DNA from: Rhyacophila brunnea
Taxonomy: Eukaryota; Arthropoda; Insecta; Trichoptera; Rhyacophilidae
Direction of reading: 5' to 3'
Length of the DNA: 64,000 bases
NCBI GenBank assembly: GCA_022495005.1
Contig: JAGYXB010001414.1
Coordinates: 1,922,001-1,986,000 of the forward strand
In this document: in pieces, positions 25,238 through 38,930 of the stretch
How positions within the stretch are numbered: the stretch's first letter is position 1
Layout: the number at the start of each line of letters is the position of its first letter
Notes under the pieces: generated by a model
Database searches by the model: none
What the model saw: only the letters and a program-made list of their open reading frames with translations
Told to the model about the DNA's origin: nothing
Program-made: the position numbers and the translations under genes

Positions 25238-26936
25238 TGTTCTTCGTCGTAGATATTCTGATGGAGGTTATTTTTGAACGGCTTGATTTAAGACACTTAA
25301 TCATTGTACGTAATATAAAGCTATTATCGACTTGCAACCAGTAAGCCAGACGTAAAGTATAATTAATTTTTGTCATTTTCTGTCTGTCGAATCTAATTCA
25401 AGTATACATACTCGTATGTCATTTAAAAAAATATTTCAACAGAAAAAAGTTGAAAACTACTGAAACACGTATTTATATTGCACAAGCTCTCGAATTTATT
25501 ATTTATTTATTTATTATCAACATAGATAGATTGAATAAAATAATTTTACAGTATGTTTCTTCAATAAGTCAAAATAAGTATAACGCCTTTGTTGTAAACT
25601 CTCTATAGGTTAGGATTTTTTTATCGCGCGAAATGCTTTTAAGAATTCGTGATAAATTGATAAATAAATTGAAATCGACGACGTATTCTCACCTTCCAAA
25701 AAAGGTCTAAGTGAAAAAGTGAGTGATGTGTTCTGAACTTATAAGACACAAGATGTAAAAAATGTACCCAATTCACACTAATAGCAGAAGAAAAGGTAAC
25801 AATGCTGGTGAGTTTTCTTACCTGGATTTTTTAAAGTTATATAATATAATATATCTACACAATATCTCGTAGATAAAGATTTTTTTTATTAAATACTAGT
25901 AGTTGTTCGTATTATTTAATTTTAAAATGTTACAGAAACATGTTAAAGTGATAGTGAATAAGATATCATAAAACAAAATTACTTGTCTTATACAATACAT
26001 AATTCAGATATTTTAGATTTTACTATAGTCTATAAATATATTGTTATCTGCTAATAGGTAGATTTTATTTGAAAAAATCGTCTTCATATCTACATAATAT
26101 ATACATAGAACATAGTGCCTTGAAGAAATAAAGTCTGTAAAGCCTGTGATCATCTACGCCTCGATAAGCTGGATATTAACTCTGCAAAATTAACGAGTTT
26201 TAAACATGATATAATAATAAATCTATCTGTGTATCTACACATAGGCTAATCAGGGATGGCAATAGTTATAAGTAAAACAAACCCTGGTATAAAAACATTT
26301 TATACCAGGGTTAATGGTAAACAATTGTAATAATTAACCCCTGCAAAGCTGATCACTGCAATCTTGCAGCATACCTAAGCTCGATTAGTTAATACACTAC
26401 CCAAAACTCGAATGCGGAAGCAACAATGAACATATAAATTACATTGTTTGGAAAGTAGTGAAAAGTTTGGTGGTCCAAGACGAAGGCTCCTTAAAAATTT
26501 AAGAAGTGAAAATTATCAATTACCACCTTATTTTAAGATGTTTATAGTGCAGCCAAATATCAAAGCATTTTTGTGTATCAAAATATTTTTGGAAGAAGGT
26601 ACCCTGCAAGTGTAAATTATCATACTACATGGTTGAAGCTAACATGCGATATTATGTAAGTACCTACTCATATTGAATAATATGTTTTTTTTTGTTTTTA
26701 TGATAGTATTATGTAAATGTAATAACAGTATATAAATGTACAGCTAAAAAAGCCTCAGTTGAGACTTCGTAGCTTTATAATATTTCTGAAGTGTTTTAAA
26801 AGTATTGTATATTCAATATATGGAATGTTACAGGTTTATTAAATTATTGGCAAGTGCAAGTACATTATAACTAAAATTTGGAGTGATCCAGGCGTACTTT
26901 AATAATTAGAATACTTAATTGATATCTTGATTTATT
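25238..26936. other. AT-rich stretch with one perfect hairpin
   Basis: No gene. The only structure I can support is the hairpin at 26280-26312. Confidence 0.5.
26280..26312. repeat. Perfect 15-bp inverted repeat with a 3-nt loop
   Basis: AACCCTGGTATAAAA, then ACA, then TTTTATACCAGGGTT. The next outer pair is A-A and does not match. It is isolated in unstructured AT-rich DNA with no reading frame next to it. Confidence 0.85.
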
Positions 26937-26937
26937 A

Positions 26938-27168
26938 ACCGATAGCCAAAATAACGCAATTTGCTAAATATTTCTTGTAAAAACTACTAGTTAAATTTAT
27001 CGTAATTATGTGGGAAGTCCGTAGTTTAATAATAATTGGTAAAGCACATTAGCTCGAATCCAGTGGTTAAAGGTTCAAGTCCCGTCAGGCGTCATAATTT
27101 TTTCAAAAAAGATTTTTTCTAGTAGGTATATATCCGTTATTGAAAAATGTGTATATTCAATGTATATG
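26938..27168 (+). mobile_element. SINE family B
   Basis: It starts ACCGATAGCC and CGCAATTTGCTAAATATTTC. A tRNA-like part follows with AATTGGTAAAGCACATTAGC, CGAATCCAGTGG and the B-box GGTTCAAGTCC (27072-27082). The 3' part is GATTTTTTCTAGTAGGTATA. The same order recurs at 31907, and partly at 45970 and 53105. Confidence 0.68.
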
Positions 27169-30100
27169 TGATATAATATAATATGAAGGAAATAATGCAG
27201 CGCAAGAAGATTATGCTGATATAGTCCATATATATAACGTTTGCCATATTCGGCGAATGAACTAGTATACATCAGAAAATAGTATAATCATATTGGATTA
27301 ATAGAATACAGGAGAAGATGTTATCTTAAAATGCTTGTAAGGATCCAATGGTGAATGCCGTATGGTTGGGGTACCTACTTTGGATAACAACTGTTCGATT
27401 TTGGTTGAAGGCATCTAGGATCCATTCCGGCTCGTTGTGATATTGATGATGCCGATAAATATACACATTTTCATTACTTGTCACACTCGACACAAAGCAA
27501 AATAAAGCTTGACCATCTCATGTCATAATAGTCTATATAGCATTGGCCATCAGACCTTATTGACCTTGACAAAGGAAGTCATTACCAATCAAATCAGCGC
27601 TCGGCCGAGACACATATCCTCCAAGCGACTCAGTCTTTTGTTGACAAAATGCAATATGTGACTCCATCATGTAACATCTTACGCATGCTTGATTGCTGAC
27701 CCCAAGGTACGGACCTTAGCTCAATTACGCCTGTCACGTTGTAATAGACTTGTATTAAGATTTATATCTTATTCAAATAGATATTCGAGAGATTGCATAT
27801 TAACATAACAGGGTATTAAGAGATACAGAGAGGAATTACGAATCACAATTTTTATTAGTTGAAAATATAAAAAATATTTACAGTATTCCATAAATTCAAC
27901 AATGTGTAGGTTTCATTATAATTTGATTATGTACTTATTTAATGTTTTTCTTAATAATTATGTGATAATTTACATAATTATACTATTCTGTCTCTTTATT
28001 AAATAATTTAATCGTTAATACGAATAAATTAACCCAATTTTATTTATATTTTAAAAACGTACGGTTATCCAGTTAACTAGTTTGGAAACTCTAGTTTTGC
28101 TATTATCTCGACATATTTAGTATTGTCAATGGTTCAAAAATACACACTGAAAATACAACATATATTTATAATATTCTCACTAGTGGATCTTACTAGATGG
28201 ATTTTAATTGTAATATTTTTGCTATTCCAAATTGTAGAATTTGAAAAATGAAGACTATATCGGTGTGCAAAAGGAAAAATGTGTAATATATCACACATAC
28301 ACATTACATAGTTAAATTAACCATAATGCATTTTTATACGTAAGGGACAAATACGTAATGAGTCAAGTCAAGTTATTAAAAGCCAATTCCAGTTCTCTTG
28401 ATAATTAATGATGGTTTTATATTAATATAATAATATAATTATTTTCATACAACGATAATATTTATATTTTTAATAACTATTTTACAATTTTCAATTTTAA
28501 AAACAACATTTTAATGAACAATACAAATTAAAATAGCGCTGCTATAATTCATATAACGTAATGAAAAAATAGTTAATTAAACATGCATATTATTATAAAT
28601 TGTGGTGGTTCCTTAAAATAGTGGGGAATATTTTGAAATGATTTATTGGGAGGTTGTAGAAGACCTTTCAACAATTTGGATGACTAATTATTTATAATTG
28701 TGGTAATAATACCTTTAAACACCCATGAGATTTTCATTAGCGGTTGTAACAAAATGATGATCCGATTGGGTACAAAGTTTATGGGAAATCTTTAGGCAAT
28801 ATTTTTCTGTTATTTTACATAAGGCACGTTCCGAGATTATAAATGCCAGAATAAACTTCTGAATAATTGACGAGACGTTTGATAATATTTTTCATATCTT
28901 CCTTGAAACTGATTTTCACCTCTTATAATATAAAAAATAAACGAAATCAACATTGTGTTTGGAAATTTGCACGTGTCGACTTTAATAACTGTTCAATTTA
29001 TTTATAATGTTTCATACTCGTATATTGAATATTTTAACATACATAAGTAGAACCAAATACATGTTATAATGAGTAATTATAAACTTCGGAGCTTTGTTCA
29101 TATTATTAGGTAAGTACCTACCCCAAACATCGTGTTGCAAACAAAATGTTGCGTGTTATAGGTATAGAAAACTTTCTCGGTTTGCTTGTTTTCCACCTGT
29201 TTATTATTCTCAACTAATTTTGATGAGAGCTTTACAATAAATTATTGTTGTGTAACATTGTAATATATTATGAAAGCTTATTGTGTGTTTAGGCGTAATG
29301 GGAATAATTTAATTAAAGTAACTTTGTGAGGGATATTATAAACGTAACGATTATACATAAAATAAATTATATTCATACTAACACTTCGTTCTCAAGAAAT
29401 ATCTACATTATAAATCTTATTTATAAGTTGAAGAGTATAATTAATTTTCGCTCATATTATTATACGCTGAGAAATTTCGAAGAACGTACGAATTTGACGT
29501 TTAACTACCGCATTACAATAAAACGTCACATAGGTACTTAAAAAAAACGTTCTTGTCAAAAAATCATAATACAAACGCTTAAAATATTTTAATACGTCAC
29601 AATATTAGCATGAATTAATATATAAAGGACGTCTTAAAATTAAATGTATTTAGTAAGTATTATTAAAATATAAACTTATTTAAAATACACTTCACTCAAA
29701 AAATAATATGGATAACTACAGTTGTAAACATTCATCTGTTTCATTGTCAATATTCGAATTCAATATAATTTATATCATTGGATGAATACTTAAATGCGAT
29801 TTGATCTCATGTATTAATTGCATAATAATATTATAATCTTGTTTATAACGTTCATAACAACAATAATGATAAAATATTTTATGAAAAATAGACTAATTTT
29901 AATGGTTTTAGCAAGTTTATTCGACCATATTATAAACAATTGCTTTAACATAAATTTAACTAAGATATACAATACAACTAACTTTCGGGCTTTTTTAAAA
30001 GTTTATCATTTAAAATGGAAAGCATTCTTGCCTAGTTATGAACGAGTCATTTCATCGCATTAAAAATTTGAAGCATTCATACGCAAAAGAAGAATAAATT

Positions 30101-30635
30101 AATGAAAAGCATAAACATCGTGCCGAGTTCTATGTTTTAACGGCTTGAATTTATTACGATGACAATGAGACTAGATTAATATTACTAAAACTTTAGCGAG
30201 TAGTTAGTTATGCGCATATTTTTGGTTCGTTGAAAAAAATGCAAAATATTTTTCCAGATGGAATGAAAGAGTGCATAGTTGTTTTGCGTAGAAAGTTTAC
30301 TGACGTGAATAATATTATTTCTGTAACCTTTTTAAGAGTTGTCCATTTTGACATTGAACGCAAAAGCCGTCTGAAAGCTTGCAAATTGGCCGCAAAGGAC
30401 CCATTGTGTGAAGAAAACATTACAATTGCGTATCATTTTCGTATGCGATAAGTCACAATTTGTCATACAAATAATTAAAGTAAATTTACTAACCCATATC
30501 TATATTAATAACATTATACACAGTTCTACGAATGAGTATAATTTTAAGATGTGTTTTACATAGCAACCACTTACAATATAAATGAATGTGTAATTCACAT
30601 TATTTAATAATAAAAAAAATGTATGTTGTGTTGAC
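27169..30635. other. AT-rich stretch, unassigned
   Basis: A mixed block at about 27330-27750 may be an old repeat. A plus-strand frame at 30230-30451 (73 codons, starting MKKMQNIFPDGMKEC) has better codon texture than its neighbours but no recognisable motif and no visible splice context. I leave it uncalled. Confidence 0.4.
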
Positions 30636-30659
30636 CCTGTGCAGGGATCCAATACCTTT

Positions 30660-30845
30660 TTAAACACTACACAGGCATGCGACACAATGATAGTGTGTAG
30701 AAAAATATTAATGCAGTGTAGAAGTTAAACGACCACATAGATACCAAGGGTTTGAGAAACCCACATAAATATATCGTGATCTTACCGGGAATCAACCCCA
30801 AAGAGAACAGCGCCTTACACACTGGACCAATGGACAATGGGATGG
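30660..30845 (-). mobile_element. SINE family C, minus strand
   Basis: On the minus strand: CAGTGTGTAAGGCGC, then GGTTGATTCCCGG (B-box region 30788-30798), then AAGATCACGATATATTTATG, then TTTAACTTCTACACTGC and CTACACACTATC. This matches family C in order and spacing, with drift. Confidence 0.6.
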
Positions 30846-31309
30846 GCGAATGGCTAACAACCATGTATTGTAAAACATTGTTAAATTATCCTCCACCCTG
30901 TGCAAATATCTTTCAAATGCTCCGCTTTGGATCGAACATGGTTTAAAAATATATTTAATATATTGATAGAGAGATATAAGTAGCTGATAAACATAGTTAA
31001 ATTATATTGGAATTATCATAAAAGTACTTTAAAATGAAATAACACACACTTTTCGTAGACTAATTAATATCTGTATACTATTTACATGCTTACTCACAGT
31101 GAGTTATATTTTATGAATTTGAAAATATAGATGATGTGATGACATGTTGGCTGAATTAATAAGATTAATATTGTTTTTATTAAATACTGAATGTATTATA
31201 TATATTATAATAGTATGCTTTAAGAATATAAGATTATTAATTATAGAAAAAACAACATTTTGAAAAACCTCAGAAACATACATACGTAAGTATATAAAAA
31301 AATAATAAA
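30846..31309. other. AT-rich stretch, unassigned
   Basis: Nothing supported. Confidence 0.5.
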
Positions 31310-31375
31310 CAAGTTGGACCGGGTATTCCTTCACCTATCGGGTAAGTGCTTTCGCCTCTAAGCTATCTATCCGTA
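31310..31375 (-). repeat. tRNA-like segment, inverted partner of 31537-31612
   Basis: The minus strand reads ACGGATAGATAGCTTAGAGG and CGAAAGCACTTACCCGATAG. The plus strand at 31537 reads ACGGATCGATAGCTTAGAGG and TGAAAGCAATCATC. The shared part is an A-box-like TAGCTTAGAGG. Confidence 0.5.
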
Positions 31376-31536
31376 AATGTCAATAATACAATTTGGCTAG
31401 CGCCAGACATGTGTTATTATTAAGTTGAAAATGTTGTTTAACTCAATTGATCATAAAATAGATTGTCTCCTAATTGGTGGAATTTGAAGTACATCTGTTA
31501 AAATGAAGTTATAAGAAATAATTTTTATAAATCACA
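31376..31536. other. Spacer between two inverted tRNA-like segments
   Basis: About 160 AT-rich bases with no frame. Confidence 0.5.
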
Positions 31537-31612
31537 GACGGATCGATAGCTTAGAGGTGAAAGCAATCATCTGGAAAATAAAAGACGTACGTTCAAGTCC
31601 CACTCTATTCAA
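31537..31612 (+). mobile_element. tRNA-like SINE head
   Basis: An A-box-like GATAGCTTAGAGGTGAAAGC is followed at tRNA-like spacing by a B-box-like CGTTCAAGTCCC. The acceptor stem does not pair, so it is not a tRNA gene. It differs from families A-C. Confidence 0.5.
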
Positions 31613-31906
31613 CTTTTATACTAAGTAGATTTGTCTAATATGTATATTTAGAAAAGTTAATGGGGTTAGATTATTTCGAATGTGTTCTTTACTATCCCAA
31701 GAGTACGTTAGCAAGAGCGATTCCGTGACAAAGTTCCGATACCATTTCTTGGTAGTTGTTGGTGAAAAGTATAAATAAACTATTTCTTTTATTCAACGAA
31801 TAAGACATAATATTTGAGAATGTAACATTCTGTATTTTGAACATACATAATTTGAAAACATCTCATGCAAATATACATTAATTCACACCTTAATTTAATA
31901 TACTAA

Positions 31907-32090
31907 AACCGATAGCCAGTATTATAACGCAATTCGATAAGTATTTCATACAAGCTTAATTCGTCGTTATTTATAAAGATGGCTGTAGCTTAATTGGAAA
32001 AGCATATTGGCGCGAATCCACCAGATACAGGTTCAAGTCTCGTCGGGTGTCGTATTTTTCTCTACAACTTGATTTTTTCTAGTATGTATA
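31907..32090 (+). mobile_element. SINE family B
   Basis: It starts ACCGATAGCCAGTATTATAA, with an A-box GTAGCTTAATTGG near 31986-31997 and a B-box GGTTCAAGTCT at 32030-32040. It ends GATTTTTTCTAGTATGTATA. This copy keeps the clearest A-box of the family, like tRNAs that begin with GGCTGTAGCT. Confidence 0.7.
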
Positions 32091-34183
32091 TGCATGCGAT
32101 GTTTTCAAAAAAAGTATAAAATATTTAAGACGCGTATTGATTATTTAAAACGTTTTAAAAAATAAATGTTTAAAATTGATTCTTTCACATTATGTCACTA
32201 GATGCTTGCAGTAGTATTAATTATACACTTTGTTATTATTTTTTTTCTTTTTAACTAATTCGGACCATATCTTTTGGCAATGTTTTATCAATGTTATTTT
32301 ACTCACTCTGTTTATGCTAATAAATAAATAACAATTCATAATATAAGTATAGTAAATAACACAACTTATCTAAAAACTTCAGTTCAAGATTTCTATTATT
32401 TCATAATACCTACATTGATGTCTGCTTTGTCGATTTTGCTAAACGCATTTGCATTAAAATAGTAATTATCCCATTAGAGATTTGCTGACGTCTAGAACAA
32501 AATGTGCTTTAAGTCCTAGATAAGTTCCTACCTAAGTGTTGATCAGATCGGCTTCAATTCTACGACATTGATTTAAAATGTACCGTCAATGTAAATAAGC
32601 ATTTAAAACTATTTACTTTATCCAAAGCTTTCAAATTTAACTTTTTAGTAACATACATTATTTTATGTTAATGCTCTGTAGACTTTCATAGGTAAAAAAA
32701 AACAAAATAATAAGTATCGCTTTTACTACAAATTTTGAATCTCAGATATGTGCTTATAATATTATTATATTAACATTTAATGGTAAAAGTAAAAGTTAAA
32801 ATAAATGAAAAAGACACATGAATAAATATTAATAATTAATACATTTTATTTTATATTAATGCACTTTTTCATTTATTGAAATATAGTTTACTGAATAAAA
32901 TACCATTGAAAAATATATTCTAGATAATTGATCCTGATGTTATCTCAATCAACGAATTAGAGCTAAAATATTCATCGACATTCCATTAACAACACACTTA
33001 CAGAGTTTAAATCCATTATTACTAATACATACCTACCTACGTGTGCTTCATTACTAGCTATAAATATTTTAGCTTAAAATGAACTAAACGTTAGTTTTAA
33101 AAAGCGTACATAATTATTATTGTAATACCAAATGAATTATTTATTATGCATACTAATTAATTCAAAAATAGTTTTTCAAAACTGAGTCAGCCCAAAATAT
33201 GGGACTTATTTTTTAAACCAAATTAAAATTAAAATTATTTTTGATTATCATGAAATAGTTTGTTTGCTGTAAATATGCAACTGACGACAAAATGATTTTT
33301 AAATAACAAGTGAAAAGTATTTTTGTTATTTTTGCTTTCAAGGTTCGTCGTAATAATACTTTTTATTAAATATAAGTTATTTTTTTTATATCTTTGCCAA
33401 ATCGTAATAAGTTTTCAATTTTAAACAAATATCTGCAACAAAAAAAATAGTTATATATTTTTTAGACTATCGCACTAGAACTATATAATATGGTAATTTT
33501 ACTAATAACCATAATAATTGCCAAATTTACCTGTTTAATATTAGGAATAGTTGATATTAGTCTAATATTTTTTTATTAACATAGTTATTGAATAACCATT
33601 CACCTAACCGACCTGGTTGGGTTGGATATATCAAATACACGTTGAAAAAAAAACAACAAAATTGTATGCAAGTCACGGGCATCGAATCCGCACTCTACAG
33701 CTATTGTACTAAAATATACAAACATTTAAATATTCAATTAGTAGATACTTATGTAAAAATAAATATATTCATATGATTTAAAAAGATACACATTTATATA
33801 ATGAAATACAAGACATAAGTCTATGCCCGATATTTTATTTTAAATGGTGATGGTTTTTAAGATGATAGTTGAATGTAAGCCATTCGTTGAACGTTTTTTA
33901 TGTATAAATTGATGCAATGAAAAAAATACTGAAAACTATTCACTCAACACGAATGAAGGTTATAATTTTTTACACATAATGGGACGTATAATGTGTTTTA
34001 TGATTAAACTAGAATAAATTTAATCTTCTCAAAACATGCAGCCCTTACTTTGGTAAATAATTCATGATAGTTTTTAAAATAAATTTTTCACTTGGTATCA
34101 TAAAACATTTATACAAAATTATTTAATTTGACATTTGTGTTTGGCTCACATAAGCTTTATAAATTTGAATAAGTAAAATTTTA
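32091..34183. other. AT-rich stretch, unassigned
   Basis: No supported element. A faint tRNA-like trace (GGCATCGAATCC near 33680) is too degraded to call. Confidence 0.5.
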
Positions 34184-34302
34184 CAACCTATATGGTCCAT
34201 TCTATGGGTCCAAATATACATTGAAAAAACACAACATGCATTTTTTGGCAAACCCGGGACCCACGATATTATAGGCCGACATGTTACCGAATTCTGATCG
34301 TG
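34184..34302 (-). mobile_element. SINE family A, 5' half
   Basis: On the minus strand it has CACGAT... GTAACATGTCGGCC, then TCGTGGGTCCCGGGTTTGCC in the B-box region (the TCGAATC core is deleted), then TGTTGTGTTTTTTCAATGTA and a GGACC block. The distal tail is absent. Confidence 0.5.
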
Positions 34303-34439
34303 AATGAAATACGTGGCGTATTAAAAAAAATTGGTACCTATATGGTAAATACCAAGCGATTTTATATTTACAACTCTAAGAAATTTATTTATATCTTATG
34401 ATTGAGAATGACGATTACTATGAAATGCCCTTTGAGTAA

Positions 34440-34870
34440 TTTTCTCTACAATTTTATTGCCATGTCGCTTGGCCTTCAGCGATACCCAGTCTCTGGCAGT
34501 AGAGATACGATATCTATATAATAAGTAAATTGTAAATATTTATTGGGAAGGATTTTCTGGCCTTGGATACCCAGCGTAGTGGGTGATATCTCTACCCCAA
34601 TCACCAGGATGATTAATGGCAATCTGTGGGAGGAGGGGGCGGCAGTCTAGCCTCAGGGCGGGGATAGGGGTGGAAGCGTGCCGCCCTTGAACTATTCCCC
34701 CGTTAGCCTAATGGCGAGAGTTAGCGGGCAACAATGGAAAAATGGGGAGACGTCACATCCAGACGGTAAAGTTCGATCGATAGCAATTCATTTCTGGCGA
34801 CTGTCTCAGATAGTTTGCCTGCAGGCATATGGCAAGGGTTTATCGCCATTGTTATGTAGAAGTTTAGTAA
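34440..34870. repeat. GC-richer repeat-like block, unassigned
   Basis: The composition shifts sharply from the flanks, with GGAGGAGGGGGCGGCAG and GGGCGGGGATAGGGG. Two related segments, GGCCTTCAGCGATACCCAG (34471-34489) and GGCCTTGGATACCCAG (34560-34575), are each followed by GATATCT-type sequence. A 69-codon frame (34678-34887) has no motif I recognise. Probably a fragment of a retroelement 5' region. Confidence 0.35.
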
Positions 34871-35128
34871 TACGTTTTTTTAAATGAGAATTGATCATAT
34901 TTAATATAAGATTTAACTAATAGTAGACCGAACGTTTATAATATAGTACACCAACTTCAGCAATAGTTTTAGTACTTATACATAGTTGTTTCAAAGTATA
35001 TAATATTATGTAGATCTCCTTAGTATTTAGGAAGAATTATTTGATTAATTTATTGTTTGGCCATGAAAACTAAAATGTGCGAACAATATGCACGTCTTAT
35101 TTAGGTTACTTCTAGTGCAGGACTAAAA

Positions 35129-35420
35129 GCATGAATGTTGAGCTCATTTGAGGGGAGCGTGCTGCGTGGTATCTTTGGACCCATCAATGACATAGTTGTG
35201 GTGAAAACGAATATCCAATTATGAGTTGTACACTTTGTACGGAGGCCCACACATAAAATTGGGCCGTCTTAGATGGCTGAATCATATGCACATCGCCATG
35301 ATTGATCCTTACACACCGTACAGCAGTGCTACAACGGCGATCTACGTACTCATCAAAGGCACTAGATGTGACGATTTACTTATTGAAGTGGGTTGTCCTT
35401 TTGCATGCCATATGCTCTGA
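35129..35420 (+). mobile_element. LINE (RTE-like) reverse transcriptase C-terminal relic
   Basis: One frame gives LSSFEGSVLRGIFGPIND (35138-35191), close to the ERKVLRRIFGP block downstream of the RT domain in insect LINE proteins. After a frameshift the neighbouring frame gives YELYTLYGG and then GRLRWLNHMH, matching the usual ELY... RLRWLGHV block in the right order and spacing. There is also an in-frame stop. No catalytic residues are left. It is a dead, 5'-truncated fragment. Clade assignment is from memory and is the weaker part. Confidence 0.62.
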
Positions 35421-38400
35421 TCCTGGAGCGTAACAAGTTGTAATACGTATCTTTAATAACTTTTCTTTATATTCACGTTCCTATTCTAATTAGGGTCCAT
35501 TCAAATATAAATAAGTTTCTGACAATATATATATGATGTGAATCATATTATTATTATTATAAATCCCTTTTATTTTTATTATATATTAGTATAATTTTAT
35601 TATAACATGTAGAATGAATCAAAATGACATATAAATGTTAGTTATTGTTATGACATCTGACGCTAAAAAAATATATGAACTCTTATAAACTTAGAATCAA
35701 ACTGCTAGTCTGTTAGTTATGTGTATTTAACTATGTATTATTATAATATATTTATAATAAACACTTGCATAAGTATAATAACATAATAGAACATTTACGT
35801 TTAGTTGGTAAAATAAACATGCAAAATAAACATACTGTTTATTTCGTGTTGTTAAACAAACTTACAAATTTATTCAACATCCTACGAAAACAATGTATTA
35901 AATCAATACAATATTGCCTGTTTCTTATCATATTTTCGTGATTGTTTGAAGTGAACTAATATTAATTTCCATTCCTTTGAAAGGTAGTCAAATATTCCCT
36001 ATATTGTGAATAAACTTTACCAATGGCTGCCAACGCCACGAGTATAAAAAATACATAATTTTTTTAATTATTTGAGTCAGTATTTATTTAATAGAAATCC
36101 ATTTTACAAAATGATCAAAATTGACCTCCAAACACCTCACAAAATAATAAAAAACAAAATAACACAAGAACACTACACAAAATATATAATTCTGGCCATC
36201 AAAATTTGAGAAATACACGGAGGAACAATAATGAACTACACACTTACACTAAAACTATAATCCAACATTTTTAAAAAATGTGAATATATAAATGACTCAA
36301 TGTAAGCATGTGTTCCTGTCACCTTATACTAAAAATCAAAGGCATGGTTTGTAATAAATTAATAAAAAAAATGTAAACTATATTAAACATAATATTATAT
36401 AATTAGAAAAGTTTTCTGTGAAATATATAACCACTAGAAAAAATCTTTTCGCAAAAACCCTGCAGGATTCAAAGCTGCACCACCCGGAATTCACACACAT
36501 CTGCTCTGACTACTAATCTATACGTATCCTATTTGATTGCAATCAAGTTAAGTAATGCTTTTTAAAAGACAGTCTGATGCGCTTTCTAAATTGCGTTACT
36601 TATTGGCAATCGGGTAATGTGTTTTTAGTTAAGTTTAAATAGTATTAAATTATATCAAATTTTGTTGATAACTATTTCGGTTGAAACATCATTTTCAAGA
36701 CGACAAACATAAAGGACTTGTCTATATTAGTATAAAACTCTTAGAATGAGACAAAATTATCTCTCTCTTTCACCTCGGGACTATTTAAGAATAATACCCA
36801 CTTACTTGGGAACCGTATTAATTTTAAATGATAAATATACTTTTCTACATGTTACAATAATAGTAGCTATTACTTTTGTAGTCTTGATAATGGTGTTACA
36901 ACTGACATACCTTTCGACAAAAACATGACCGGTAGAATTTAATTTATAGATGATTTTCCGATATTTTTTTAAAAGTATTTTTCTTCTATATGTTTTTTCT
37001 TCCCATAGAATATGTAAAATGAATTACAACTAACACATGTAAAAATATATCAATATGATGTTATAACTATATAAACCCGTATGGGTTGAAAAAAAATAGA
37101 TAAAATGTTATATATTTTGGACGCATGTCAGATATTTTTTCACCATAGCTAAGATTTTCAGAATATCACCCATTCGGAAGTAAATATTCAACATTTCTTG
37201 ATCGCAAAAAACTTTCTCTTGTAAGATAATGTAAACCAGAATATGCTCGTATATCGTTGAGACGATCGCCAATTTTATGCCTCCTAGACACTAGTGCTTC
37301 TAAAAAACTCTACGAATAATGTCTACAAAGGTTTTTTTCGTCTACGGATTATTCAGGCGTAGAAGGTTTTTGAATTTAACGTAATAAGACGTGACAAGGC
37401 AACTATGCACCCTGAATATAAATTACTTTCGGCTCTATTATTTCGAATTAATTTCATGTTGCAACATTACTTATAGAGAGTTAGCTTTCAATTTATTTTA
37501 AGTTTCCATTTGGCTCAGTTTTATATTACACTTGTCTATACGCAGGGCCGCGCTAAATAGAAAAATATTTTTAGTGGAATTATCATACTGTCATCAAAAT
37601 ATATTTTACCTTTTAAATACTATATACCATTCTAAATGAAGCGACTTGAAACGATCGAAATGTTATGATAAAGTACAGAAGCACAAATTATTTGTAAAAG
37701 AAAATTGCACCACATACGATCTTTTTTACTAACTCTAAAATATATTCATAATATGACAAATTATTTTTTTCTTAAATCGTTGTAGCTTTATGCCTCAGTA
37801 AATTTTATGGTGTGCCCTTTGTCTTACAACGAATTATATTTTTGCAGAAATGATTTGTTTATAATACTATAATACTGACTCATCATATTGGGACTTTTAA
37901 ACAATGCTTTTCGATATTTTTATAGAACTGTGATATTATATTAGTCATAGATCAAAGATGTCATAAATAAGAATATAATTTTATATTGGAAATAGTTGTG
38001 TCCTTCGCTCACTCCTCGATTTTCGCCCTTCGGCAGTAATCAAGGTGCGTAAACTTAATAGTATATTTCGTCATAAAAATGAGTTTATGTAATTTTTCTG
38101 ACTTTTGGAGCCTCCGTAATCCTGCCGCCCGGCTGTCACACACCCTTACACTTCTGCTTGGAGAATCCCTGTCTATACGGACTTAATTAATCCCAAGAAA
38201 AATGGATAATTCCTTATTTTCAGTATCTATCATATCGCAGAGGACTAAAATTACTACTATTAACTACTTATATTATAACGGATGACAATTTGATGTATTG
38301 AAACCACTTTATATTGTTGTCATTGTAGATAATATCAATTTAGTGGTTTTAATTTTACAACTGTACAGTTTAGATGTTAATGATGGCATTTTTTTAAAGA

Positions 38401-38880
38401 GAAATTGGCACCATTAGATTTCATTATTTTAATTAAAAATCAATATTGATACTTACGTAACATTATACGTATAAATTATATGTTACTACAATTAAAAATC
38501 TACTAACTACCCATACTGATCTCTCTAGGAATAAATATAGTGTCTCACGGGAATTTTTAAGTATTTAATTATTTATGCCTAAATGATTTATTAATCATTT
38601 TTTTTCCAGTGACGACCATAGATACAATAGCACTACATTAATTTGTGGATCATTTAGAAATAATGTATTTTAAAATTGGAATACCTGTACGGCAAAAGAT
38701 GTTACATAATAATATTATATAATACTTCTCAAAATATCTCTTATGCTGTTATACGGCTGTCGGGTGCTGCTCACTATTGAAAAAAAATAATTTTAAATTT
38801 TGTTTTAATGTTACGTAGGTACGAGTGGAATTTTATTCTCATGTACCACTATTATCTTATTATTATTAATTTGAGATTAT
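35421..38880. other. AT-rich stretch, unassigned
   Basis: About 3.5 kb of AT-rich sequence. A hydrophobic 60-codon frame (36746-36928) has no context. Nothing supported. Confidence 0.5.
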
Positions 38881-38887
38881 GTTAATA

Positions 38888-38930
38888 AAATTACCTTGCC
38901 ACCTCTACGCCAGTGCGTAATACAAACCAC
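38888..38930 (+). mobile_element. SINE family C, head fragment
   Basis: CACCTCTACGCCAGTGCGTAA matches the head of the copy at 13998. The match ends after about 35 bases. Confidence 0.35.

Noticed and set aside
31980..32050. Possible tRNA gene starting GGCTGTAGCT
   Set aside because: It has A- and B-boxes but poor stem pairing, and it shares flanking sequence with the copy at 26938, so it is SINE family B.
33600..33700. A further SINE family A copy on the minus strand
   Set aside because: Only a weak GGCATCGAATCC B-box-like word and a CAACAAAATTG word survive; not enough to call.
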